Part shown: piece by piece, positions 6,816-13,075 of the stretch
How positions within the stretch are numbered: the first letter of the stretch is position 1
How the letters are laid out: each line of letters starts with the position of its first letter
Origin: Clostridiaceae bacterium
GTDB taxonomy: Bacteria > Bacillota > Clostridia > Acetivibrionales > DUMC01
Length of the DNA stretch: 13,075 bases
Assembly (NCBI GenBank): GCA_012512865.1
Contig: JAAZDH010000360.1
Location: 1 to 13,075, forward strand
Direction of reading: 5' to 3'
Notes under the pieces: generated by a model
Told to the model about the DNA's origin: nothing
Database searches by the model: none
What the model saw: only the letters and a program-made list of their open reading frames with translations
Position numbers and translations under genes: made by a program

Positions 6816-6893
6816 TTTTAAGACTTGTTTTTTAGTCTTTTTTTATCTTTTTTAAGTCTTTTTTGGTCTATTTAAGCCTTTTTTCAATCTTTT
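6816..6893. promoter_or_regulatory. Helically phased A/T-tracts, predicted curved DNA upstream of eno
   Basis: Seven T-tracts on the plus strand (A-tracts on the eno coding strand) lie at 6828-6833, 6838-6844, 6848-6853, 6859-6864, 6871-6873, 6879-6884 and 6890-6893. Their centres are 9.5-11 bp apart, mean about 10.2 bp, which is close to one helical turn. An eighth, slightly out of phase, is at 6816-6819. This is the classic signature of intrinsically bent DNA. It sits about 95-170 bp upstream of the enolase start and just beyond the stop of ABC ATPase 2. The rest of the intergenic stretch (6729-6933) is AT-rich without other recognisable elements. Confidence 0.65.
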
Positions 6894-6933
6894 CTCAAGT
6901 TATATTTTAATATCTATACTATTGCCTAGCAAC

Positions 6934-7926
6934 CTATTGCCGGACAGCAGCCTGGCTCTTGACTTCTTCCTGTTCCTGGCTTGGAGGTACAAGCAGTATT
7001 TTGCCTTCTTCGTAGATTACCTTTATCTTATTCTTCCCTTTCAAGCCCATTGCTTCAATATATTCTTCCGGTATCTGAAGCCGGCCGGCCTTGTCCAAAA
7101 CCGCCAGCTCCTCATGGGTCCCGCCTTTCCCGCCATTGAACAGCAGGCCGTTTTTCATCTCCTCCAGTTCCTCCGCGTAGGATTTCCTCCTTATAAACTC
7201 GCTGCTGGTCCTTCCATCCCGTATTGCGACCACCCTGTCAACCTTTGCCGCAATATTCCTATCATGCGTAACAATGACTATTGTTACGCCAAGGGCCCTG
7301 TTCATGCTTCTGAAAACATCAAGTACCTGGTTTGCCGTCTTTGTATCCACAGCCCCTGTTGGTTCGTCGGCAAGCAGTATTTTTGGATTGTTTGCAAGTG
7401 CTATGGCTATGGCAACACGCTGCTGTTCTCCCCCGGAAAGCTGGCTTAACTTGTTGTTTTTCCTATGGGACAATCCCACCATTTCTAGTAATTCCAAGGC
7501 CTTGGAAACCCTTCCCCGCTTTCCGGTCAATATAAGCGGCAGTTCAACATTCTCCCTTGCCGTAAGGTATGGTATCAGGTTCCTGGCATTATTCTGCCAT
7601 ACAAACCCAACGGTTTCACGCCTGTATTTTATAAGCTGTTTGTCCGTGAATTTAAGCAAGTCCTTCCCGTCAATAATCAGCTTTCCGGCAGAAGGCCTGT
7701 CAAGTCCTCCCAGCATGTTGAGCAAGGTGGATTTGCCGCTTCCGCTGTTGCCTATTATCGCCATCAGTTCTCCTCTTTCGATGGTCAAGTCAAGCCCTTG
7801 CAAAGCTACAACCTCGGTTTCCCTTGTCTTGTATATTTTCACCAGGTTTTCACATATTATTATGTTGTTATCAAAATTATCAACCATGCCATCAGCTGGC
7901 CTGTTGTCATCCTGCCCATTGCTCAT
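6934..7926 (-). CDS. ABC transporter ATPase 2 with C-terminal AbrB/SpoVT-like domain
   Basis: A 330-residue protein with two parts. Residues 24-245 are a complete MacB/LolD-type ATPase: Walker A GNSGSGKST (59-67), Q-loop Q111, signature LSGGEQQR (163-170), Walker B ILLADEPT (183-190) and switch H221. After a charged linker (246-272), residues about 275-315 read AVLDKAGRLQIPEEYIEAMG and then LKGKNKIKVIYEEGKILLVPP. This matches the swapped-hairpin AbrB/MazE/SpoVT pattern (xxKGRvxIPxxxRxxLgixxgdxvxvxxxxgxIxlxP). The ATPase should power the FtsX-type permease, probably as a heterodimer with ATPase 1. The start at 7926 overlaps the end of the ATPase 1 gene by 20 bp, with a GAGG 6 nt upstream, so translation is probably coupled. 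It is the last gene of the efflux operon. The ATPase call is certain; the AbrB-like call rests on motif only. Confidence 0.92.
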   Translation of the reverse strand: MSNGQDDNRPADGMVDNFDNNIIICENLVKIYKTRETEVVALQGLDLTIERGELMAIIGNSGSGKSTLLNMLGGLDRPSAGKLIIDGKDLLKFTDKQLIKYRRETVGFVWQNNARNLIPYLTARENVELPLILTGKRGRVSKALELLEMVGLSHRKNNKLSQLSGGEQQRVAIAIALANNPKILLADEPTGAVDTKTANQVLDVFRSMNRALGVTIVIVTHDRNIAAKVDRVVAIRDGRTSSEFIRRKSYAEELEEMKNGLLFNGGKGGTHEELAVLDKAGRLQIPEEYIEAMGLKGKNKIKVIYEEGKILLVPPSQEQEEVKSQAAVRQ

Positions 7927-8626
7927 CTGCTACCTCACCATCCTCCAACGTGTATACGCAATCTGCAACCTCCATCATGCTGGGGTCGTGGGTTGTCATC
8001 ACGATTGTAATCCCTTCTTTTTCAGCCAGTGTTTTGAACAGCTTCACGACCTGTAGTCCCGTGTGCGTGTCAAGTTCGGCAGTAGGCTCATCTGCAAAGA
8101 CAACTCCCGGCTTGTGGGCTATTGCCCTTGCTATGGCCACCCTTTGCTGTTCTCCGCCGGAAAGCTCGTGGGCCCTGTGATGCATGCGTTTCCCAAGCCC
8201 TACAAGTTTAAGGCACTCTTCAGCCCTTTTTTTTCTTTCTGCAGTACTGTAACCTGCCACCCTCAAGCCAAATTCCACGTTTTCATAAGCAGACATTATG
8301 GATATTATGGCTATTGATTGGAACACGAACCCAAATTCCTTCCTTCTCAGTTCGTCCCTTTTGAAAACAGGCATTTTGCTTATCTCCATATCTTTAAAAA
8401 ACACTTTCCCGGACGTAGGGGTATCCAACCCGCCCAGCAGGTTTATCAATGTTGTCTTTCCTGAACCTGACCTGCCCCTGAGAATCGTAAACTTCCCGGG
8501 GACAACACGGACATTTACATTCCTTAACGCATGTACCGTTTCTCTCCCTGACTGGAACTCCTTGTTCAAATTCTCCGTCCATATTATAAACCCTGTATTA
8601 TCCTTGTTATCCTTGATATCTTTCAT
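7907..8626 (-). CDS. ABC transporter ATPase 1 (MacB/LolD type)
   Basis: A complete ABC ATPase of the MacB/LolD/FtsE class, 239 residues from the preferred start. Numbered from the longer frame that opens at 8647, motifs are Walker A GRSGSGKTT (58-66), Q-loop Q110 (GFVFQS), signature LSGGEQQR (162-169), Walker B VVFADEPT (182-189), D-loop ELDTHT (191-196) and switch H220. All catalytic residues are present. The ATG at 8626 has GGAGG 5 nt upstream. The ATG at 8647 has only AAGG and lies 9 nt after the permease stop, so 8626 is preferred and removes the first seven residues. It lacks the C-terminal extension of its neighbour. With two distinct ATPases and a single permease polypeptide, a heterodimeric motor is the simplest reading. 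Confidence 0.93.
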   Translation of the reverse strand: MKDIKDNKDNTGFIIWTENLNKEFQSGRETVHALRNVNVRVVPGKFTILRGRSGSGKTTLINLLGGLDTPTSGKVFFKDMEISKMPVFKRDELRRKEFGFVFQSIAIISIMSAYENVEFGLRVAGYSTAERKKRAEECLKLVGLGKRMHHRAHELSGGEQQRVAIARAIAHKPGVVFADEPTAELDTHTGLQVVKLFKTLAEKEGITIVMTTHDPSMMEVADCVYTLEDGEVADEQWAG

Positions 8627-8656
8627 TCCAACCTCCGCAGCTTTCATCTTTCAGCC

Positions 8657-11527
8657 TTAATCTTCGCCCAGCTTTATGGCTTGATTGATATTTATCCTGG
8701 AAACTAAAATGCCCAGGATTGTGATACCTGACAATAGCATTACGCCAACAATTGAGTATATTTTAACGTAATCAGTACCATATGCAAATACCCTGAACGG
8801 TATTGACAAGTCTTCCACGCTGTATGCTATTTTTAAAAGCGGGATAAACAAGTCGCTTGTCAATCCGCCTATAATAATGCCCATTAAAACGGCTATACCC
8901 GATATTAACAGCTGCTCGTTTACCAGCATAATAATTATGTTTCTCATGGACAGCCCCATTGCCCTGAATATTCCAAACTGCAATACCCTGCTTCGTATGG
9001 ACAATGCCCAGTATATCAGGAATCCTATGGTGCTTACAAGCATGGTAATTACAAATCCCATTGTAAGTGCGCCGTTTGTGCCCTGCAGCATGGGATCATT
9101 CTTCCTCTTGATAATTTCATTTTTTGTAAACTTTATATCAATAAGCTCTATTCCTTGCTCTTGGATTGCACTATACACTTCCGTATCCGTTGCCCCGGGT
9201 TCACGTTTCATCCACACCTCGTAAGGTTCCAGTGCCATCTTGGCCTGGATGTACGAAAAATTTGCCACTATTAAATCAACTGGCTCACCCCTTTGTGTTT
9301 TTAAATTAGGATTGAACGTGGGCCAGTAATCTATAAAAGCACAAATATAACCTTCGAGGTAATTTTGTCCGCTCCACGTAATATAAACACTATCCCCTTC
9401 CCTGAGCTTGTACTTTTCCTTGATCGAAGTTGAGACCAGGAAAGCCGTAGGTGAATCTGCCATGAGATTCAGGTAGTTATACCAATGGTACGGGAGAAGA
9501 CCGGGTCTTAACCAGGACATCCTCCCGAACTCGTCCGGGATAATGCCCAACAAGTTTATATTATGCACTGTTCCCGTAATACTCCTCATCTCAACGTTTC
9601 CCTTCCGCAAAACCTTTGTTGCCAGCTCAATTCCCGGTAGTTTTTCAAAACGTTCAAAGGGTGGTTCAATGTATTCCACCGGGCCGCTTCCACTACCGCT
9701 TCCCATACCCCCCGTTAAACCGTCGCCCATCATATCATCACCAAAAAATACCTGGTTGGTGTCCCATTTTTGCCTGACTACTATATCCGCTCCTATGTCA
9801 TACATGATCTTTTCCTCGATGTTCCTGTTAAGTGTCCGGGCTGCATTAGCATTAAATATCCCGAGGGACAAGGCAAATATTAAAAACAACATGAGGAACT
9901 GTTCCTGCCCGCCCGACCTTGCAACATGTATATAGGAAGCGTATAACGCGGAATTCCACAGTCTTCTGCCAAGCCAAAATACCAGGTTGACCAGTAAAGG
10001 GTATAATCGTAAAAACAGGAGCCCGGCTCCAAGGATAAACAAGGTAGAAATAATGAACAGGATCGGGTCAAGGGCCATTTCAACACCGCTTATTCCCGTC
10101 GCGATCTGCGTTGTCTCCCTTATCCTGTAGGTGTACAAACCGTATCCTGAAAGCCCCAGCAGCAGGATATCAACGAAGAAGCGTTTCCAAGGGGGACTCT
10201 TTCTCTTCCTTACCTTTTCTTGCTTATATAGAACTATGCTGGTCCTGGAGGCAAAATATGCCGGCAGGAGCATGGAAATAATGAACAAAACCAATGCAGC
10301 GAGGGAATAAAGATAAGCTTCCTCGCCTACTTCAACGGGAAGGGCTGTCCTCTGGACAAACTCGAGGAACCCGTTGGAAAGCCCGAGAAATTTACAAATA
10401 AACAAACCCAGAGGAGGGCCAAGGGAAAATGATACTCCTGCCAGGATCACGCTTTCAAGCAAATAGTTTATAAACACCTGGAAACTACTGGAACCACGGC
10501 TTTTTACCACTGCTATTTCATTTCCCTCATTTTTTACTATAAGCTGGGCCACCATGAACATGTAAAACATAAGCATTAAAAGTATGGGAACCTGTAGCAC
10601 CCATAAAGTCAAAGTCAATCTTTTTTCTCTTACCTGGTATTCTTCCATGATTGGTATTATTGGTAATTTTACATCAAGAACCGTGCTATACGACTTTATC
10701 CACCTTAACTGTTCATTGTATTCCGATAAAATCCCGGCGATTTGTTCTATCTTAATCTTGTAGTAATCAATGGCAAAATTCCACCGTGCTTCCGTTAAAT
10801 ACTCGCCCCTTGATTCCTTTCCGTTGTCAATAAAAAAACGGTAAAACAGCGAGTAATCCATGATGAAGCTTTCCTCGTAAATCCAAAGCCCGTCAAACCA
10901 GTAAAGGTCCGATGGGTCCTTCATCTCAAAAATCCCTACTATTTTCACCTTGTAATCAATATATTCTTCACTTAGGAAATCCTTCACGAGATAAACTTCA
11001 TTCAGCCTTAAATCCAGTTTGTCAAGGGTTTGCTTGGTCACAACAACCTCTATGGTATCTCCCGCAATTCCAGGTGAGTACATCCTTCCATGGGTAATTT
11101 CCGCGTGATTTTCAAAATCAGTAATGCCTTCAAACTTGAAAAACCTTACCTTTGGGTTTTCTTCCCTCTGTATTTCCGGCTCTGCGATAAAATTATCGGC
11201 AACCAGCGATTTGCTCTTGATAATCACCGGGACACCCAGTATCTCCGGGATATCCTCAACCCTGTCGCTAAACCAGTTGTATGCATTTATTCTTATATTA
11301 TCTTCCCTGTTATAGTATTGAAGCTTGGACTTTATACTGAGCCTTCCCGGGAAAGCCCCGAAGTTCTTCTGGTAGTTTTCAAGGTCTTTAACAAGCATCC
11401 TCTGCAGTACGCCATTAGAATATATAGGTACGCTGCTTACCATGGCAACTGTCAATATCGAGCCGATAAGCAGGGATAAAACCATCCACTTGTTGTTTAA
11501 AATTTTTCTTGCCAAAATAATCAGCAA
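8657..11527 (-). CDS. ABC transporter permease with two FtsX-like halves
   Basis: A 956-residue membrane protein. A signal-anchor helix (about 13-35) is followed by a large extracytoplasmic domain (36-305), then membrane segments near 308-331, 354-380 and 404-424. Next come further helices near 450-466, 487-506 and 541-560, a second extracytoplasmic domain (561-820) and three final helices (823-843, 864-890, 921-944). Conserved FtsX-type cytosolic turns are visible as IAVVKSRGSSSFQVF (338-352) and FGIFRAMGLSMRNII (851-865). This is the fused double-FtsX layout of MacB-superfamily exporters that work by mechanotransmission. A Gly/Ser-rich stretch (601-616) interrupts the second outer domain. 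The start is TTG at 11527, with GAGGGGG 8 nt upstream and an in-frame stop just before. An ATG at 11534 is out of frame. It begins 13 nt after the adaptor gene. Confidence 0.9.
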   Translation of the reverse strand: MLIILARKILNNKWMVLSLLIGSILTVAMVSSVPIYSNGVLQRMLVKDLENYQKNFGAFPGRLSIKSKLQYYNREDNIRINAYNWFSDRVEDIPEILGVPVIIKSKSLVADNFIAEPEIQREENPKVRFFKFEGITDFENHAEITHGRMYSPGIAGDTIEVVVTKQTLDKLDLRLNEVYLVKDFLSEEYIDYKVKIVGIFEMKDPSDLYWFDGLWIYEESFIMDYSLFYRFFIDNGKESRGEYLTEARWNFAIDYYKIKIEQIAGILSEYNEQLRWIKSYSTVLDVKLPIIPIMEEYQVREKRLTLTLWVLQVPILLMLMFYMFMVAQLIVKNEGNEIAVVKSRGSSSFQVFINYLLESVILAGVSFSLGPPLGLFICKFLGLSNGFLEFVQRTALPVEVGEEAYLYSLAALVLFIISMLLPAYFASRTSIVLYKQEKVRKRKSPPWKRFFVDILLLGLSGYGLYTYRIRETTQIATGISGVEMALDPILFIISTLFILGAGLLFLRLYPLLVNLVFWLGRRLWNSALYASYIHVARSGGQEQFLMLFLIFALSLGIFNANAARTLNRNIEEKIMYDIGADIVVRQKWDTNQVFFGDDMMGDGLTGGMGSGSGSGPVEYIEPPFERFEKLPGIELATKVLRKGNVEMRSITGTVHNINLLGIIPDEFGRMSWLRPGLLPYHWYNYLNLMADSPTAFLVSTSIKEKYKLREGDSVYITWSGQNYLEGYICAFIDYWPTFNPNLKTQRGEPVDLIVANFSYIQAKMALEPYEVWMKREPGATDTEVYSAIQEQGIELIDIKFTKNEIIKRKNDPMLQGTNGALTMGFVITMLVSTIGFLIYWALSIRSRVLQFGIFRAMGLSMRNIIIMLVNEQLLISGIAVLMGIIIGGLTSDLFIPLLKIAYSVEDLSIPFRVFAYGTDYVKIYSIVGVMLLSGITILGILVSRININQAIKLGED

Positions 11528-11540
11528 CAGTCATCCCCCT

Positions 11541-12767
11541 CTACCACTCTATAAGTTCTTCCCCTTCCTCGAGGCCATTAACAATTTCCACCTCTGTGGG
11601 GGTCTCTACCCCGATTTGCACTGACCTGTCCGTTTTTATCCCGTCTTCCAGGACCTGGACAGTATACTGGCCCATAAAACCGTGTAACAGATTCCTGGAT
11701 ATGACGATTACATCTTCTTTCTTTTCAAGAAGAAGGCTTATCCTTGCGGAATAACCCAGTGGTATGCCCTGTGGTAAATCCTTTACATCAATTAAAACAG
11801 ATCTTCTTATACTCTCGTCAGCATCGAAGGGAGCCGTAGACGGATTCATAACTACTACCCCGACATAATCCTTGTTATCTATTTTAACTTCCACTTCCGC
11901 CCCTATCTTAAAGTCTGAAAGATTATCACCCGTATATCTTAGTTTAAGCCTATGCAAATCGGCAATCCTGACAAGGGTTGTATGAGCATTTACATAATCG
12001 CCTTCTTTTACCTGGGTTATCCATACTACCTGCCCCGGAACAGGAGCAACAATCCTTGTTTTTTCCAATTCCGTCTCAATACTTTGCTTCTGCATTTCGG
12101 CATTTTTTATATCCAGTTCCATTAAAATCTTGGTGTTATTGTATTTTTCTATTTCACCCTCCAGTGTAATTTCCTGCCTTTTTACCTGTTCCTCCAATGC
12201 TTCTGCCTGTTCAAGAAGACCCGGTGAAATATCCTTCACGGATAATCCCCCTGAAATATTCGCAATTGTATCTTTTAGTTCCTTCAACTTCTTCTTGCTC
12301 TCATCAAGCTGAAGCTGCGCCAATTCTATTGACCTTTCCATGCTGGACAATGTTTGGTTATAATTAAGCTTAAGCTTCGTCAGGGAAGTTTCCTGCTGAA
12401 GCAGCTGGGTCTCCAGGCTATCATTTTCAAGCTGGATCAAAAGGTCTCCTTCTTTTACCACATCCCCTGTTTTCACATGTATGGATTCAATTCTTCCCCC
12501 CCTATGTTTAAATGAAACATCGGTCTGCAGGTCCGATACAAAATATGCCGTACTGTTAATCCTTTTTTCAATGGTGCCTTTTTGTACCTTCACTGTTCTG
12601 TATACTATTTCTTCCGGGACCTTCAAGGGAGGAGCAAGGACCTCTTCTTCCTGCGGGAAAAAGTAGCATCCTTGCAGGGAAAGAACGAAAAACAACGTTA
12701 TTGATATAATAACAATTTTCCTCAAAAGCTTACGTTGCCTTGCAAAAAATGCATCAACGATTTTCAT
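11541..12767 (-). CDS. HlyD/MacA-family efflux adaptor, probable lipoprotein
   Basis: A 408-residue membrane-fusion (periplasmic adaptor-like) protein. A basic N-terminus and hydrophobic segment (17-31) lead to LSLQGC (29-34), a plausible lipobox with Cys34 as the lipid-anchored residue. The Gln before Gly is unusual. A split lipoyl/barrel-sandwich domain (about 80-118: RGGRIESIHVKTGDVVKEGD; and 236-270: TRIVAPVPGQVVWITQVKEGD) flanks an alpha-helical coiled-coil hairpin (about 118-235). A beta-barrel and C-terminal domain (272-408) follow, with VVMNPSTAPFDADESIRRS (304-322). In single-membrane cells such adaptors extend the transporter outwards or present substrate. It is the first gene of the efflux operon, ending 13 nt before the permease. 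The start has GGGGG about 10 nt upstream. Confidence 0.9.
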   Translation of the reverse strand: MKIVDAFFARQRKLLRKIVIISITLFFVLSLQGCYFFPQEEEVLAPPLKVPEEIVYRTVKVQKGTIEKRINSTAYFVSDLQTDVSFKHRGGRIESIHVKTGDVVKEGDLLIQLENDSLETQLLQQETSLTKLKLNYNQTLSSMERSIELAQLQLDESKKKLKELKDTIANISGGLSVKDISPGLLEQAEALEEQVKRQEITLEGEIEKYNNTKILMELDIKNAEMQKQSIETELEKTRIVAPVPGQVVWITQVKEGDYVNAHTTLVRIADLHRLKLRYTGDNLSDFKIGAEVEVKIDNKDYVGVVVMNPSTAPFDADESIRRSVLIDVKDLPQGIPLGYSARISLLLEKKEDVIVISRNLLHGFMGQYTVQVLEDGIKTDRSVQIGVETPTEVEIVNGLEEGEELIEW

Positions 12768-13075
12768 TATAGAATACCCCCACTTACATCTTATACCGTA
12801 CAGCGCCGCTTCACATACTTGTTCTATTTTTGTTTCACGTACATGACTTATTTATAATCTATCTATTATATGCTATTTATATTTTTTATATTTCACGTTC
12901 CTGGCCTGTTCATGTTTCATGTAAAATAAGTACTCCTCGTAAACGGCTCTCTTGTATTCCATATTCGCTTTTTATGCATTCATCTTTTATATATTCATTT
13001 TTACTCTTTTATAATATTAACTCTTATTTGTAAAAAAGTAAAGTTACCCGGAGAAAAACGGTTGTTTGCTTTTTG
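12768..13075. other. AT-rich upstream region of the efflux operon
   Basis: No convincing gene is seen. On the minus strand a perfect -10 hexamer TATAAT lies at 12865-12870, about 98 bp before the adaptor start, but no good -35 is present 16-19 bp upstream. A second weak candidate, TTTACA with TATAAA 15 bp away, lies near 13005-13035. A 29-codon minus-strand frame (12873-12962, starting MEYKRAVYEEYLFYMK) has coding-like charge and aromatic content but no Shine-Dalgarno. Three TTTCAYGT repeats are listed separately. Confidence 0.35.
12831..12928. repeat. Three TTTCAYGT repeats around the candidate efflux promoter
   Basis: On the plus strand TTTCACGT occurs at 12833-12840 and 12891-12898, and TTTCATGT at 12915-12922. 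The middle copy covers the -35 zone of the candidate -10 at 12865-12870 and the first lies about 20 bp downstream of its start site. The outer two are embedded in TGTTTCACGTACATGA (12831-12846) and TGTTTCATGTAAAATA (12913-12928), which match the ParB-site consensus TGTTTCACGTGAAACA at 12 and 13 of 16 positions by eye. Confidence 0.35.

Noticed and set aside
6821..6853. Weak hairpin AAGACT-N7-AGTCTT followed by a T-run on the plus strand, resembling a terminator
   Set aside because: No plus-strand gene lies upstream, the stem is only 6 bp and AT-rich, and the T-runs are better explained by the phased tract array.
7274..8056. Plus-strand ORF of 260 codons spanning both ATPase genes
   Set aside because: It is the antisense of the conserved Walker and signature motifs of the two ATPases; no independent coding evidence.
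12831..12846. A true ParB binding site (parS) at TGTTTCACGTACATGA
   Set aside because: Only the left half matches; the palindrome is broken, and no parA/parB or origin genes are in the window. Kept only as a regulatory-repeat observation.
12873..12962. 29-codon minus-strand ORF (MEYKRAVYEEYLFYMK start) upstream of the adaptor gene
   Set aside because: Charged, coding-like composition but no Shine-Dalgarno and too short to judge; kept only as a note in the upstream-region entry.
1..13075. Mobile elements, CRISPR arrays, tRNA or rRNA genes
   Set aside because: No transposase, integrase, terminal inverted repeats with target duplication, regular spacer-repeat arrays, or RNA-gene signatures were seen on either strand.

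Overview
The window looks like chromosomal DNA from a low-to-moderate GC Gram-positive anaerobe of the Clostridia type. Support: a Clostridia-like enolase and SecA, a YerC/YecD-type TrpR-family regulator, a DUF5317-type membrane protein, strong GGAGG-type Shine-Dalgarno sequences, sigma-A promoters and a lipoprotein-type adaptor in an efflux operon. The genus cannot be read from the sequence alone. No rRNA, tRNA, CRISPR array, insertion sequence or prophage gene was seen. Nearly everything is on the minus strand; only one gene (2686-3819) is on the plus strand.

Layout, left to right. (1) 1-1493: N-terminal two thirds or so of secA (minus), cut by the window edge. (2) 1596-2561: a small minus-strand unit, yerC-like regulator followed by a DUF5317-like membrane protein, reading towards secA. 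(3) 2562-2685: a compact divergent promoter region in which the -35 zones of the two directions overlap. (4) 2686-3819: a GNAT-family acetyltransferase (plus), convergent with the next gene. (5) 3854-5125: a membrane glycosyltransferase of the ceramide-glucosyltransferase/HpnI type (minus), preceded by a GC-rich palindrome in its leader. (6) 5421-6722: enolase (minus). It is followed by a hexanucleotide repeat that keeps its reading frame open for 53 codons past the stop, and preceded by a run of helically phased A-tracts. (7) 6934-12767: a four-gene minus-strand efflux operon, in transcription order lipoprotein adaptor, a 956-residue double FtsX-type permease, ABC ATPase 1, ABC ATPase 2. (8) 12768-13075: the AT-rich upstream region of that operon.

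How the genes work together. The efflux operon has the parts of a MacAB/LolCDE-like exporter arranged for a single-membrane cell: a surface lipoprotein adaptor, one permease polypeptide carrying both FtsX-like halves, and two different ATPases that would form a heterodimer. The last ATPase has an AbrB/SpoVT-like swapped-hairpin domain at its C-terminus. A DNA-binding-type fold on a transporter motor is the most interesting protein feature in the window and suggests a link between transport and gene control, or a re-used dimerisation module. SecA and enolase are housekeeping. The glycosyltransferase probably builds a glycolipid.

Several start codons need care. The enolase start is best at 6722, ABC ATPase 1 at 8626 and the glycosyltransferase at 5089. 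The permease begins with TTG and the acetyltransferase with GTG. No clear intrinsic terminator is visible between the efflux operon, eno and the glycosyltransferase gene.
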